Assembly (NCBI GenBank): GCA_029558735.1 | Contig: JAKQDP010000038.1 | Coordinates: 1-60,494 of the forward strand | Length of the DNA: 60,494 nt | Direction of reading: 5' to 3' | DNA from: a bacterium | Lineage (GTDB): Bacteria > Patescibacteriota > Patescibacteriia > 2-01-FULL-39-33 | In this document: positions 51,645-60,288 of the stretch, one piece after another | Position numbering within the stretch: the stretch's first letter is position 1 | Layout of the letters: each line of letters opens with the position of its first letter | The notes under the pieces: model-generated | The model's input: the letters and a program-made list of their open reading frames with translations, nothing else | Databases searched by the model: none | What the model was told of the DNA's origin: nothing | Translations under genes and position numbers: made by a program

Positions 51645-51783
51645 GCCGGTTGCTCTTCCTGGGCAGCGCTGAATGCTCCCAGAGGTTGCATCCATCGTCG
51701 TCTCGCCTGCTCCGCCTATCGGCGGATTGGCTCACTCCTGCCCGTTGGTCGCTATCGCTACCAACCCATTGAGCTATCGCGGA
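51645..51783 (-). other. 5' fragment of tRNA-Asn with a 109-nt insertion in the D loop
   Basis: 51783-51766 repeats TCCGCGATAGCTCAATGG; 51656-51645 repeats AGAGCAACCGGC. Between them lie 109 nt with hairpins (GTTGGT/ACCAAC, CCGCC-GATA-GGCGG). The anticodon and 3' half are missing, so it is not a working tRNA. Confidence 0.7.
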
Positions 51784-51825
51784 ATATATTTTTTACAAGG
51801 ACCTAAAAATAATAACACCCTAAAC

Positions 51826-51854
51826 ATTTTAGCAAATTTTAGAGACAAAGTCAA
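51826..51854 (-). promoter_or_regulatory. Promoter of the tRNA-Asn locus
   Basis: Minus strand: TTGACT (51854-51849), 17 bases, TGC-TAAAAT (51831-51826). It would read the partial copy first, then the intron-containing tRNA. Confidence 0.75.
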
Positions 51855-51904
51855 CAAGTGTCCGTAACTCGCAACTCGTAACTCGCAACTCGAAAAAACA
51901 AAAA

Positions 51905-52279
51905 TTATTCCATTATATCTGCCGTTGCCCTGATGAGTCCGTTCAATATTTGCATCACCTGTTTAGCTCTTTGGCCCATGTTTTTATAATCATCAAAAGT
52001 AATAAATCCCAGATCTCTGGATAAAATCAAAAAATTCTGCACCTCGGCGGCCGACCCTCTCGATTGATAATAAAACTTTATTTTATCCTTGAAATGATAA
52101 CGCTCGAAACCCTCCGCGATATTGGCCGTAATTGAACTCGCCGCTCTTCTTAATTGACTTACCAGACCAAAAATCTCGGTTTGGAGAAATTGCTCCGTAA
52201 TTTTATAAACATCCAAAACCAACTGATGGGCGACCTACCAAGCATCCAATTCATAAAAATTTTGAATCTTGCCGTCCAT
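51905..52279 (-). pseudogene. S23/four-helix-bundle protein with an amber codon
   Basis: From the ATG at 52279: MDGKIQNFYELDAW, then TAG (52237-52235), then VAHQLVLDVYKITEQF... LRRAASSITANIAEGFERYHFKDKIKFYYQSRGSAAEVQNFL, the conserved 23S rRNA-IVS/four-helix-bundle family. A family Gln (CAG) at this spot would explain TAG. A TTG at 52222 could restart 105 residues. Confidence 0.75.
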
Positions 52280-52321
52280 TTGTAATTTTAATTCCGAATT
52301 ACGAATTACGAGTTATCCCCC

Positions 52322-53638
52322 TTAAAAATCCCTCAGCTTCTCAATTCCTCTGATCTTCTCGATTTTCTCCAGTGCCTTAGCTTCAATCTGACGGATGCGC
52401 TCACGAGTGACATCAAATTCCTGCCCCACCTCTTCCAGGGTGTGGGCCACGCCATCTCTAAGCCCGAAACGCATTTCCAAGACTTTTTGTTCTCGCGGCG
52501 TTAGTTCGGAAATCACTTGTTGGACATAATCACGCAACACTTCCAAGGCCGCCGCCCGGTCCGGACTGATTGTTTTCCTGTCTTCGATAAAATCCTCCAA
52601 GACACTGTCATCGCTGTCGTCGCCGACCGGCGTACCCAAAGAGATGGTCTCCTGGGAAATTTTGATAATATGATTGACCTTGTTCAATTCCTCGCCCATT
52701 TCGGCAGCAACTTCTTCCGGCATTGGCTCCCGTCCCAAATCCTGAACCAAGCGCCGCTCCACCTGCTGAAATTTGTTGATATTTTCCACCATGTGAACCG
52801 GAATACGAATCGTCCGTGACTGATCGGCCAAAGAGCGGGTAATCGCCTGTCTGATCCACCAAGTGGCGTAAGTGGAAAATTTATAACCCTTGTGATAATC
52901 AAACTTATCGACCGCTCGAAACAAACCAATATTACCCTCTTGGATTAAATCCAACAGGGATAAGCTTTTACCGGTAAATTTTTTGGCAATCGACACCACC
53001 AGGCGCAAGTTGGCCTTGATTAATTGCTGACGCGCTTCAATATCACCCCGTTCAATCCGCTTGGCCAACGCTACTTCCTCATCCGATTTTAGGAGCGGCA
53101 CCCGGCCAATTTCCCTAAGATACATCTGAATGGAATCGGCGGAAATGTCACCCAAATTAATATCGCCAGTAGCTAAGGCTTTGACTTTCTTTTTGTCCTT
53201 ATCCGGTTCTGGTTTGGGCGCCTCTTTTTTAATCACCGAAGCGAAAAATCCGTCCCCTTCGACCAAGGCAATATTCTGCCGATCCAGGATTTCCAATAAT
53301 TCTTCATAACGCTCGACATACTCTTCCAATTCCGGCAAGGCCATTAAAATTTCTTGTTCAGTAATAAAACCACGCGATCGGCCCTTTTTGATTAAGTTTT
53401 CGATCGCTTGTTCGTCAGCCTGAATTTTGGTTTTAGAAATTTTTCTTTTTCGCTTCTCCGAAGAGCTGGTCCCCTTGGCGTGTTTGGTGGCTTTCTTCTT
53501 AGTGCCAGCGTTTTTAGTTTTTCGCCGAAGGGGTGACTTGGTTTTTTTGGTTTTCGGAGAACTGGATTTTTTTCTTACCTTTTTCCTGCTCACTTTTTTA
53601 CCGGTAGTGGGTTTGCCTTTATTTTTCTTAGCAGGCAT
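52322..53638 (-). CDS. rpoD: RNA polymerase primary sigma factor
   Basis: 438 residues. The first ~80 are Lys/Ser-rich, replacing most of region 1.1. Regions: 1.2 [18 protein letters not shown], 2 [26 protein letters not shown]... [29 protein letters not shown], 3 [13 protein letters not shown], 4 [15 protein letters not shown]... [16 protein letters not shown]. Close to the consensus primary sigma, consistent with TTGACA/TATAAT promoters in this window. Last gene of the rbr-dfx-dedA-dnaG run. Confidence 0.97.
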   Translation of the reverse strand: MPAKKNKGKPTTGKKVSRKKVRKKSSSPKTKKTKSPLRRKTKNAGTKKKATKHAKGTSSSEKRKRKISKTKIQADEQAIENLIKKGRSRGFITEQEILMALPELEEYVERYEELLEILDRQNIALVEGDGFFASVIKKEAPKPEPDKDKKKVKALATGDINLGDISADSIQMYLREIGRVPLLKSDEEVALAKRIERGDIEARQQLIKANLRLVVSIAKKFTGKSLSLLDLIQEGNIGLFRAVDKFDYHKGYKFSTYATWWIRQAITRSLADQSRTIRIPVHMVENINKFQQVERRLVQDLGREPMPEEVAAEMGEELNKVNHIIKISQETISLGTPVGDDSDDSVLEDFIEDRKTISPDRAAALEVLRDYVQQVISELTPREQKVLEMRFGLRDGVAHTLEEVGQEFDVTRERIRQIEAKALEKIEKIRGIEKLRDF

Positions 53639-53671
53639 TGTTTATCTAAAATTATTTTATAGAGTTAAGAG

Positions 53672-55486
53672 TTAGTTATTTTTTTCCATAATCAACTGCT
53701 GGAGCTTGATATAAAGACGTTCACTTTCCGCCTGCTCCCCGCGTTTCTCCGCCGCTATCAACTGCAGTTTCAAATCGTTAATCAGTTGATCGAGCGACAA
53801 ATTTTTTATTTTTTTCACAAGACCAGAAAATTCTTTCTGGGCCGAATCAAAATCAATCTCAACAAAAGAATTCTGGCCGACTAAAAAGGCCTCCTTGACC
53901 AGTTTGTTATCGTCAGCTTCGCCCAGCCAAGTTAACATTGAATCCAGCAAATCACCTTGGCTGACGGAGTTATCCACATCCAATTTGGTAATTGAGTCAA
54001 CATTTTTAGTATAAAATAATATTATTTTTTTGTAAAGGTCGAGGGTGGCCGGATCAGTCAAATAATCAATCAGCCCGGCCTGAGCCAGCTTGCTATATAG
54101 CCGGGGGAAAATAAAGCCCAAACCCAATAATTTTTGGAGTAAATCCAACTGCGGGTTGACCGGCGGAGCAACTGGTGGCTGGCTAACCGGCTGACGAGAC
54201 AAAGCGGCTCCGGCTGATTTGGGTTTGACAATCAATTCGCGCAAAATCGCTTCGGAGATTGACAACCGCTGAGCCAATTCCTTGAGCCAATAGTCCCGTT
54301 CAATCGGATTGCCAATGGCGCTGATTTTGGCCAACAAAAATTGGCCGATTTTTTTCTTAGCTTCCGGCTTGGCCGCTGGCCATTGACCAAACGCTAGGTC
54401 AAAAAAATAATCCAATGCCGGTTGAGCTTGCTCAATGGCCCGGCGCCAATCGTCCGGATTGGTTTTGATGCATTCGCCCGGATCTTTGCCCTGGGCCAAG
54501 GTAAGAACCCGAACATTCATCTCCTGGCTCAAAGCCAAATCAATGCTCCGTTCGGCGGCCTGACGGCCAGCCGCATCCATATCCAAGGCAATCGCCAAAT
54601 TGTTGGAATAACGCTTAAGAAGTTTTATTTGCTCCAGCGTCAGAGCAGTGCCGGAAATCGCTACCACATTCTTGACGCCGATCTGATAAGACGGAATCAC
54701 ATCCATATACCCCTCGACCAAAATCGCCAAGTCCTTTTCCTTGATCGCCGCTCTGGCTTGGTAAAGGCCATATAATACCGCGCTCTTGTTGTAAATGACG
54801 GTCTGGGGCGTGTTGATATATTTGGCCAGGTCATCAACCTTTAGGGCCCGCGCGCCAAAGCCGACCGTTCGGCCATGTAAATCAATAATCGGAAAAGTAA
54901 TCCGATCGCGAAAACGATCATAAAAGCCAATGCCCTGATTTTTTTTGACACTCAAGCCGGCGGCAAATATTTCCGCCTGACTAAATCCCCGCCCGGTTAA
55001 AAATTTCAACAAGTTGTCCCAGGAATCAACCGCATAACCAAGATTAAAATCTTCAATTGTTTCTTCTGACAAGCCCCGCTGCTGCAGGTACGCTCGAGCG
55101 TTCTGTCCTTTGGGCGACTCCCGAAGCACCTTGTGCCAATAACGGGCGGCTAACCGGCAAATATCATAGTGACGATTGCCCTTGTCCTGTTTCGCTTGAT
55201 TCATCCCAGACAGCTTGACCCCCGCTTTATCGGCCAATAGCTTCAGAGCCTCACCGAATTCCACCCGTTCAATGCCCATTAAAAAATCAAAAATATCGCC
55301 GCCGGCGCCGCAACCGAAACACTTCCAAATCTGCTTGGACCGGCTGATCATCAAGGATGGCGTTTTTTCATTATGAAACGGACACAACGCCCGATAGTTC
55401 ATTCCGGCCGGCGTTAACCTTATGTATTCGCTCATCAAATCCACCAGATCCAATTTAGCTTTTATTTCTTCAGTTTCCCGACTCAT
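53672..55486 (-). CDS. dnaG: DNA primase
   Basis: 604 residues. CHC2-type zinc finger LCPFHNEKTPSLMISRSKQ... KCFGCGAGGDIFDF; TOPRIM with LVEGYMDVIPSYQIG and ALDMDAAGRQAAERS; helicase-binding C-terminus. Makes primers for the lagging strand. It overlaps dedA by 17 bases and lies 33 bases before rpoD, like the rpsU-dnaG-rpoD operon of other bacteria. Confidence 0.97.
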   Translation of the reverse strand: MSRETEEIKAKLDLVDLMSEYIRLTPAGMNYRALCPFHNEKTPSLMISRSKQIWKCFGCGAGGDIFDFLMGIERVEFGEALKLLADKAGVKLSGMNQAKQDKGNRHYDICRLAARYWHKVLRESPKGQNARAYLQQRGLSEETIEDFNLGYAVDSWDNLLKFLTGRGFSQAEIFAAGLSVKKNQGIGFYDRFRDRITFPIIDLHGRTVGFGARALKVDDLAKYINTPQTVIYNKSAVLYGLYQARAAIKEKDLAILVEGYMDVIPSYQIGVKNVVAISGTALTLEQIKLLKRYSNNLAIALDMDAAGRQAAERSIDLALSQEMNVRVLTLAQGKDPGECIKTNPDDWRRAIEQAQPALDYFFDLAFGQWPAAKPEAKKKIGQFLLAKISAIGNPIERDYWLKELAQRLSISEAILRELIVKPKSAGAALSRQPVSQPPVAPPVNPQLDLLQKLLGLGFIFPRLYSKLAQAGLIDYLTDPATLDLYKKIILFYTKNVDSITKLDVDNSVSQGDLLDSMLTWLGEADDNKLVKEAFLVGQNSFVEIDFDSAQKEFSGLVKKIKNLSLDQLINDLKLQLIAAEKRGEQAESERLYIKLQQLIMEKNN

Positions 55487-56066
55487 AATGTTTGAACTTA
55501 ATAATCTGCCTGACTGCTAAACGCAAAACTGCCAGCCCCACCAAAACCAACAGCAACGAATATTTTATATAAGAATTATATTCACTCAGTCTATTCCAGG
55601 AAAAACCCAGCAAATAGCCGAGAGAAACAACTATAATTATCCAAATTATAATACTTAATAAATTGTAATAAAAAAATTTTCGGTAAGGCACTTTTTTGTA
55701 ACCGGAAGTAATCATCGTGACAATCCGGGTGCCGTAAACAAACTTGCTTAGAATGATCAGCTTGCCGTAATGGCTATTAAAATAACGATCCAGCAACCGG
55801 TTGTGATAATTTTTCAAGCACAGCCAATTTTTGCAGGTGAGGATAAAATTTTTTCCCTTTCGACCCAACAAATACCACAAACTATCCGAGAGGATAATGC
55901 CAGCCAAGCTGATCAGCACTACGGCGTAAATATTGAAATAACCCAAAGAAGCCATAAAAGAGGCGGCTAGAATAAAAATCTCACCGCCGGCCACCGCGCC
56001 AAAAAAGACAATTAGATAACCGTACTGCTCCAAAAAATGAAGCGCCATCGGAATTAATTCTTCCAT
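55470..56066 (-). CDS. DedA-family membrane protein
   Basis: 198 residues with four to five hydrophobic segments. FFGAVAGGEIFILAASFMASLGYFN and SDSLWYLLGRKGK, with GTRIVTMITSGYKKVPYRKFF, are DedA motifs (the conserved Arg and Gly segments). Members act in lipid carrier recycling and membrane energetics. It overlaps dnaG and lies 8 bases after the superoxide reductase gene. Confidence 0.9.
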   Translation of the reverse strand: MEELIPMALHFLEQYGYLIVFFGAVAGGEIFILAASFMASLGYFNIYAVVLISLAGIILSDSLWYLLGRKGKNFILTCKNWLCLKNYHNRLLDRYFNSHYGKLIILSKFVYGTRIVTMITSGYKKVPYRKFFYYNLLSIIIWIIIVVSLGYLLGFSWNRLSEYNSYIKYSLLLVLVGLAVLRLAVRQIIKFKHYESGN

Positions 56067-56074
56067 GCTTTAAA

Positions 56075-56455
56075 TTATTCGGACTGCCATAAGCCGTGGA
56101 GATTGCAATACTCCCTAGCAATAATAGTCTGACCGCTGATAGTAAACTCGGCTTCCGGCAACTCACCCGGCTTGAGCCAGTGACGATAACTCCGGCCATC
56201 AACAATCGCCTCGATCCATTCAATATAATGACTAACCTCCATCGGATGGGCCACGGCGCCAATTTTAATTTTGATGCCACTAGCAGTCTTGGTAATGACC
56301 GGCACATGTTTTTCGGCCGCCGCGTCAACCGTCCCGGCCGCCAGTTGCTCCATCTCTTTACTACAGCAAACCAGGGTACCACCGCCAACTCGAACTACCG
56401 CCACCATATTCCCGCAGACCGAGCAACGATAAATTTCATTGAGCTTTTTAACCAT
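56075..56455 (-). CDS. Desulfoferrodoxin (superoxide reductase)
   Basis: 126 residues. Desulforedoxin-like N-domain with four Cys ([12 protein letters not shown]) and the SOR domain with His ligands in [21 protein letters not shown] and the Cys-His of EYCNLHGLW. It reduces superoxide to hydrogen peroxide without making O2, a trait of anaerobes. Rubrerythrin upstream (33 bases) can remove the peroxide. Confidence 0.96.
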   Translation of the reverse strand: MVKKLNEIYRCSVCGNMVAVVRVGGGTLVCCSKEMEQLAAGTVDAAAEKHVPVITKTASGIKIKIGAVAHPMEVSHYIEWIEAIVDGRSYRHWLKPGELPEAEFTISGQTIIAREYCNLHGLWQSE

Positions 56456-56488
56456 AAAAAATTTAATTATTATAAACCGCCTCTAGCC

Positions 56489-57073
56489 TTAATAGGTCTC
56501 GCACTTCAATTGATAAAAAGCCTGAGCGTGGTCGCAAGACGGGCATCGTAAGGGCGCTTCTTTACCAAAATGCTGATAACCGCATTCGCGGCAAACCCAC
56601 CATGTCTCCTCGTCTTTTTTAAAAATCATATTGGCTTCCACTTCTTTGAGCAGCTTTAAATAGCGCTCCTCATGATGTTCCTCGGCTTTGGCAATAGCCC
56701 GAAAACGAATAGCGATTTCCCGCAACCCCTCTTTTTCGGCAATGTCGGCAAAGACCGGATACATTTCTCTATATTCATACTTCTCACCGGCCGCCGCCGC
56801 CCGCAAATTGGTTGCCGTATCGCCATAAGCGATCGGCGCAGTCGCGCTAACCGTAATTTCCGGCATCGATTCGCCGGATTTATCTTTCAAATCCTGGATA
56901 TGGACAAATAATTTTTTAGCATGCTGACGTTCCTGTTCAGCCACCTCTTCAAAGATGGCCGCAATTTGCTCAAAACCCTCTTTGCGAGCCACGGAAGCAT
57001 AAAAACTATAACGATTTCTAGCCTGAGATTCGCCAATAAAGGCTTTGGCTAGATTTTCCAAAGTTTCTTTCAT
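56489..57073 (-). CDS. Rubrerythrin
   Basis: 194 residues. Ferritin-like diiron domain ([20 protein letters not shown]... [12 protein letters not shown], then [27 protein letters not shown]) and a C-terminal rubredoxin-like site ([12 protein letters not shown]... RCPSCDHAQ). Peroxidase of anaerobes. First gene of the operon into dfx-dedA-dnaG-rpoD. Confidence 0.96.
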   Translation of the reverse strand: MKETLENLAKAFIGESQARNRYSFYASVARKEGFEQIAAIFEEVAEQERQHAKKLFVHIQDLKDKSGESMPEITVSATAPIAYGDTATNLRAAAAGEKYEYREMYPVFADIAEKEGLREIAIRFRAIAKAEEHHEERYLKLLKEVEANMIFKKDEETWWVCRECGYQHFGKEAPLRCPSCDHAQAFYQLKCETY

Positions 57074-57114
57074 AATTTTTTATTTGATTAATGATTAAAA
57101 CTGGCTATTGTGCT

Positions 57115-57123
57115 ATTTTAACA
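57115..57123 (-). promoter_or_regulatory. Extended -10 promoter of the rubrerythrin operon
   Basis: Minus strand: TGT-TAAAAT, ~40 bases before the ATG at 57073. No good -35. Confidence 0.5.
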
Positions 57124-57147
57124 TCAATAAAAATAAAGGGCAAATCA

Positions 57148-57399
57148 CTAAATCGCCCCTTCTTGTTTCAGTTTGGCCAGCTTTTGGGCTGAGCCCCGAT
57201 TATAACCGCCCGGCCGGCCGTCGCTCCTAATGACCCGATGACAGGGTATAGCCGAATCATAGTTCCGACTGAGAATATTACCCACTGCCCGGTACGCCCG
57301 GGGCCAACCGGCTTGACACGCCACCGCCTGATAGGTCCTGGTCTGGCCGGCGGGAATCTGAGAGACAATTTTTAAAACTCGCTGAGAAAAATCTTTCAT
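57148..57399 (-). CDS. Alkyltransferase-like protein (MGMT/Ogt C-terminal domain)
   Basis: 83 residues from the ATG at 57399. AIPCHRVIRSDGRPGGYNRG keeps the PCHR alkyl-acceptor Cys; SQIPAGQTRTYQAVA and RAYRAVGNILSRN form the DNA-reading helix-turn-helix. The N-terminal ribonuclease-H-like domain is absent, so it is the minimal form, and repair activity is likely (with Cys, not the Trp of ATL proteins). Three bases after the lipoprotein gene. Confidence 0.9.
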   Translation of the reverse strand: MKDFSQRVLKIVSQIPAGQTRTYQAVACQAGWPRAYRAVGNILSRNYDSAIPCHRVIRSDGRPGGYNRGSAQKLAKLKQEGAI

Positions 57400-57401
57400 A
57401 A

Positions 57402-57842
57402 TCAAATATCGGGGCAATTGTTGGATTTTTTCCAGCCAGCTTGAAGGGCTTCCGCTTCGGAACAGAACCAACTATCGCCGTTATCCAAATTGATTGTTAC
57501 ATTGTCGTAATTCAAGCACTGGGGCAAATGATAAATCTTGTCGCCTTGGCCGTTGATATTGCCTTTAATCTGGCAGCCATTTTCTGAAGGACAATTATTG
57601 GACTTTCTAAAACCGGCTTGCTGAGCCTCAGCTTCGGTGCAAAAATATCTTTCCCGCTGCTTCTGACTGATACCAATCTGGTCATAGCCAAAACACTCCG
57701 GCAAATGATAGACTTTCTCCCCCTCAGTGTTGATATTACCCTTGATTTGGCAGCCGGCCAGATAATTACGAGAAAAATCAGCCTGACAGCCAGCCAAAGC
57801 CAAAACGGCAAGCACCGCCAAAGAAAGCCAAATTTTTTTCAT
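57402..57842 (-). CDS. Lipoprotein with two GNIN/Ada-like repeats
   Basis: 146 residues from the ATG at 57842. Lipobox LAGC. Two copies of a ~45-residue unit: CQIKGNINTEGEKVYHLPEC... YFCTEAEAQQAGFRKSNNC and CQIKGNINGQGDKIYHLPQC... WFCSEAEALQAGWKKSNNC. This unit occurs fused to secreted nucleases and Ada-like proteins; here it is alone. Cys pairs probably bind metal or form disulfides. Confidence 0.8.
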   Translation of the reverse strand: MKKIWLSLAVLAVLALAGCQADFSRNYLAGCQIKGNINTEGEKVYHLPECFGYDQIGISQKQRERYFCTEAEAQQAGFRKSNNCPSENGCQIKGNINGQGDKIYHLPQCLNYDNVTINLDNGDSWFCSEAEALQAGWKKSNNCPDI

Positions 57843-57916
57843 TCTTTTAATAATAATTATTACAATGACAGTATAATCCAAAAAAAGCATTTAAACAAGA
57901 CCTCGTCTTTGACCGC

Positions 57917-58108
57917 TTAATCAAAAATAAATAATTTATCAATAGTAGTTTGAAGCGCCTTAGCCACATCATGAGCCAATTTTAACGATGGATTATACTT
58001 GCCCTGTTCCAAAAAAACAATTGTCTCCCGCCGCACCCGAGCCAACTCCGCCAACTCCTCTTGAGTGATGGCCAATTTGGTTCTGAATTCCTTGATTCGA
58101 TTTTTCAT
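57917..58108 (-). CDS. XRE-family regulator
   Basis: 63 residues, a single helix-turn-helix ([42 protein letters not shown]). This short type usually pairs with DUF2178 membrane proteins, as here, and probably represses its own operon. Confidence 0.93.
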   Translation of the reverse strand: MKNRIKEFRTKLAITQEELAELARVRRETIVFLEQGKYNPSLKLAHDVAKALQTTIDKLFIFD

Positions 58109-58139
58109 AAAAATTTATTGACTGGTTTAGGGCCGGAAT

Positions 58140-58517
58140 TTATTTATGCCGGCGCAAATATTGAAAGATAAAACTATAAGTCAGCATTATACCGCAGAGC
58201 ATCAGCGACAAAGTCATGCCAATCGCTTCATAGAGCGGGTCAACCTCCCGCCGAGCATAAAAAACAAACATTACCACCACGGCCAACCAGGAACAAATTT
58301 GAATGGACAAGAACGCGGCGCGGCCAGCCAAAGCCCAATCGCGCTCGTCAGCCAACACTCCGGTCACTTGCCGCCGCAAATAAAATAACAACAAAAAACC
58401 GACGACTAAAACGGCAATCGGTACAAAATAATTTTTCAAAACCAGCGCCTGGCTAAAAATTAGCGCTAATACCGCCACCACCACTAATTTGGCCCCTTGA
58501 TACTGTTTGAGAGTCAT
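58140..58517 (-). CDS. DUF2178-like four-helix membrane protein
   Basis: 125 residues with four hydrophobic segments and ADERDWALAGRAA between helices 2 and 3, the mark of DUF2178. Function unknown; paired with the XRE gene. Confidence 0.82.
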   Translation of the reverse strand: MTLKQYQGAKLVVVAVLALIFSQALVLKNYFVPIAVLVVGFLLLFYLRRQVTGVLADERDWALAGRAAFLSIQICSWLAVVVMFVFYARREVDPLYEAIGMTLSLMLCGIMLTYSFIFQYLRRHK

Positions 58518-58526
58518 AAACTTATG
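58515..58526. promoter_or_regulatory. Second candidate XRE operator
   Basis: CATAAACTTATG: CATAA/TTATG palindrome covering the start codon. Confidence 0.45.
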
Positions 58527-58538
58527 TTGGAATTAATT

Positions 58539-58554
58539 AACATAAATTTATGTT
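58539..58554. promoter_or_regulatory. Candidate XRE operator
   Basis: AACATAAATTTATGTT, a perfect 16-bp palindrome overlapping the -10 at 58550-58555. Confidence 0.65.
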
Positions 58555-58578
58555 ATATTATTCTAACATTATTGTCAA
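58550..58578 (-). promoter_or_regulatory. Promoter of the DUF2178-XRE operon
   Basis: Minus strand: TTGACA (58578-58573), 17 bases, TAACAT (58555-58550). Confidence 0.75.
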
Positions 58579-58626
58579 GAGCGATTATCGCCGCTTGGGG
58601 CTCCTGTCGATGGCTCGGCCGACCGG

Positions 58627-58654
58627 TTGTGTTTTTTATCTATTGGAGTAAAAT
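58627..58654 (+). promoter_or_regulatory. Promoter of the Hef-like helicase
   Basis: TTGTGT, 16 bases, TAAAAT; an AGGAGG site lies 8 bases before the ATG at 58710. Confidence 0.6.
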
Positions 58655-58709
58655 AGAATCACCCCAATCAACAATTGGCTTCGCACCTTAACAAAAAGGA
58701 GGTTTTTCC

Positions 58710-60239
58710 ATGGCCCCACCCCGAAAAATTCTGAAAAGTTTGCCCCTGGTCGGTTTCGGCCAAACCCCAATGGAACTGGACCGGCGCGCCGACTGGGAAA
58801 ATTTCGCCTTGAAAATCATTAACCATTTTCGCTCCGGCAATGTCGCTTTGGTGGCGGAAACCGGGGCTGGCAAAACCGTCATCGCCCTGATGGCGATTAT
58901 CGCCAAAGATTGGCGGACGCTGTTTCTAGCGCCGCAACGCTATTTGGCCGGCCAACACCAAAAATTGCTAGATCGGATTTCCGGCGAAAGGGTGCCCAGC
59001 CAAATGTACACCGGCCTGACCAAAAAACGAGACTGGAACAGTTTGGCCGACCGGATTATTTTTGCCACGCCCCATATCGCCCTCAATGATTACCGGCGGC
59101 AATTAATCGACCTGTCTCAATTTGACCTGGTCGTCATTGATGAATTTCACAAAGCGATCGGCGATTATCCTTATGTGTCGCTCGCCCAAGTCGCCAGCTC
59201 AAAACGGCTAAAAATTCTCGCCCTGTCCGCCTCACCGGGCGGCGATTTGGAAAAAATTGAAACAGTCCGAAAAAATTGCCGTATCAGCCACTGGCTCAAA
59301 GCGGAAATCAAAACTCCGACAAAAAACGAATACCTCGAAATGGTCAAGCTGGACGACAATCTGAAAAAAATCGAGCAACTGTTTTTGTCCCTGCTAAGAG
59401 ATACTGCTCTGGACCTGACTTGTTACGGTTTGACCGTTAATGAAAAAAAACTGCCGACCATCAAAGAGCTGAATCGGCTCAAGGAATGCGTCGACAGTCT
59501 TAAAGGCGAAGAAGTATTCTACCCGGCGATTTCCGCCTATGCTCGTTACGCCAAATTGCGCCACGCTTATGCGATTACCATTTCTGAGGGCTATGGTTCG
59601 TTTTTGGCCTATTTGGAAAAACTGCGTAAGGATCAAAGCCGGGCGGTCCATGATATTTTCCAGAAAAACGACTTCCACGAAATTGTCGCCTTGGCGCGAC
59701 AAAACCAGCTCAACCACCCCAAAGTCTATCAGCTGCTGCAACTGGCCAGCAATTTGAAAGAACGGGGCAAAACTGCGCTGGTATTTGTCGGTCTTAAAGA
59801 CACCGCCGAAATGCTGCTTGATTTTATGGAGCGCTATAAAATCAAAGCCGACATCGTTTTTGGCGGCGCTGACAAAAATCTTAGTCACCAAGAAAAAGTC
59901 TTGGACCAATTGGCCGACCGCCAATTGGACTGTCTAATTTGCACCTCCGTCATGGAAGAGGGGGTATCAATCGGCGAAGTGGATAGCGTTATCCACTACT
60001 CAATGCCGCCGACGGAAATCTCCCGCCTGCAACGAAGCGGCCGAACCGGTCGGCTGCGTAGCGGCGAAGTGATTTATTTGGCGATTGACCATGCGCTGGA
60101 CACCAATCGCTACTTTGCCACCAAAAGAAAGCTAGAGCGAATGAAAGAGGCCTTGCGCCAAAATTCGTTCGACCCGGCCGATTCAGAAACTATCCGCTAC
60201 CACAAGCGGAAAATCGACCGGACTCTGCCACTTATTTAA
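58710..60239 (+). CDS. Hef/FANCM-like SF2 helicase
   Basis: 509 residues. Motif I ETGAGKT, II DEFH, III SASPG, V CTSVMEEGVSIGEVDSVIHY and VI RLQRSGRTGR, in the layout of Hef/FANCM/Mph1-type fork helicases. A helical insert sits between the two RecA domains. No nuclease domain follows, unlike archaeal Hef. It likely remodels stalled forks or branched DNA. It has a strong ribosome-binding site and own terminator. Confidence 0.82.
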   Translation: MAPPRKILKSLPLVGFGQTPMELDRRADWENFALKIINHFRSGNVALVAETGAGKTVIALMAIIAKDWRTLFLAPQRYLAGQHQKLLDRISGERVPSQMYTGLTKKRDWNSLADRIIFATPHIALNDYRRQLIDLSQFDLVVIDEFHKAIGDYPYVSLAQVASSKRLKILALSASPGGDLEKIETVRKNCRISHWLKAEIKTPTKNEYLEMVKLDDNLKKIEQLFLSLLRDTALDLTCYGLTVNEKKLPTIKELNRLKECVDSLKGEEVFYPAISAYARYAKLRHAYAITISEGYGSFLAYLEKLRKDQSRAVHDIFQKNDFHEIVALARQNQLNHPKVYQLLQLASNLKERGKTALVFVGLKDTAEMLLDFMERYKIKADIVFGGADKNLSHQEKVLDQLADRQLDCLICTSVMEEGVSIGEVDSVIHYSMPPTEISRLQRSGRTGRLRSGEVIYLAIDHALDTNRYFATKRKLERMKEALRQNSFDPADSETIRYHKRKIDRTLPLI

Positions 60240-60245
60240 AAGACT

Positions 60246-60280
60246 ATCCCGTCCCGAATCCTCGGGGCGGGATATTTTAA
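60246..60280 (+). terminator. Terminator of the helicase gene
   Basis: ATCCCG-t-CCCGA pairs with TCGGG-g-CGGGAT, then ATTTTAATT. Confidence 0.88.
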
Positions 60281-60288
60281 TTCCATAT

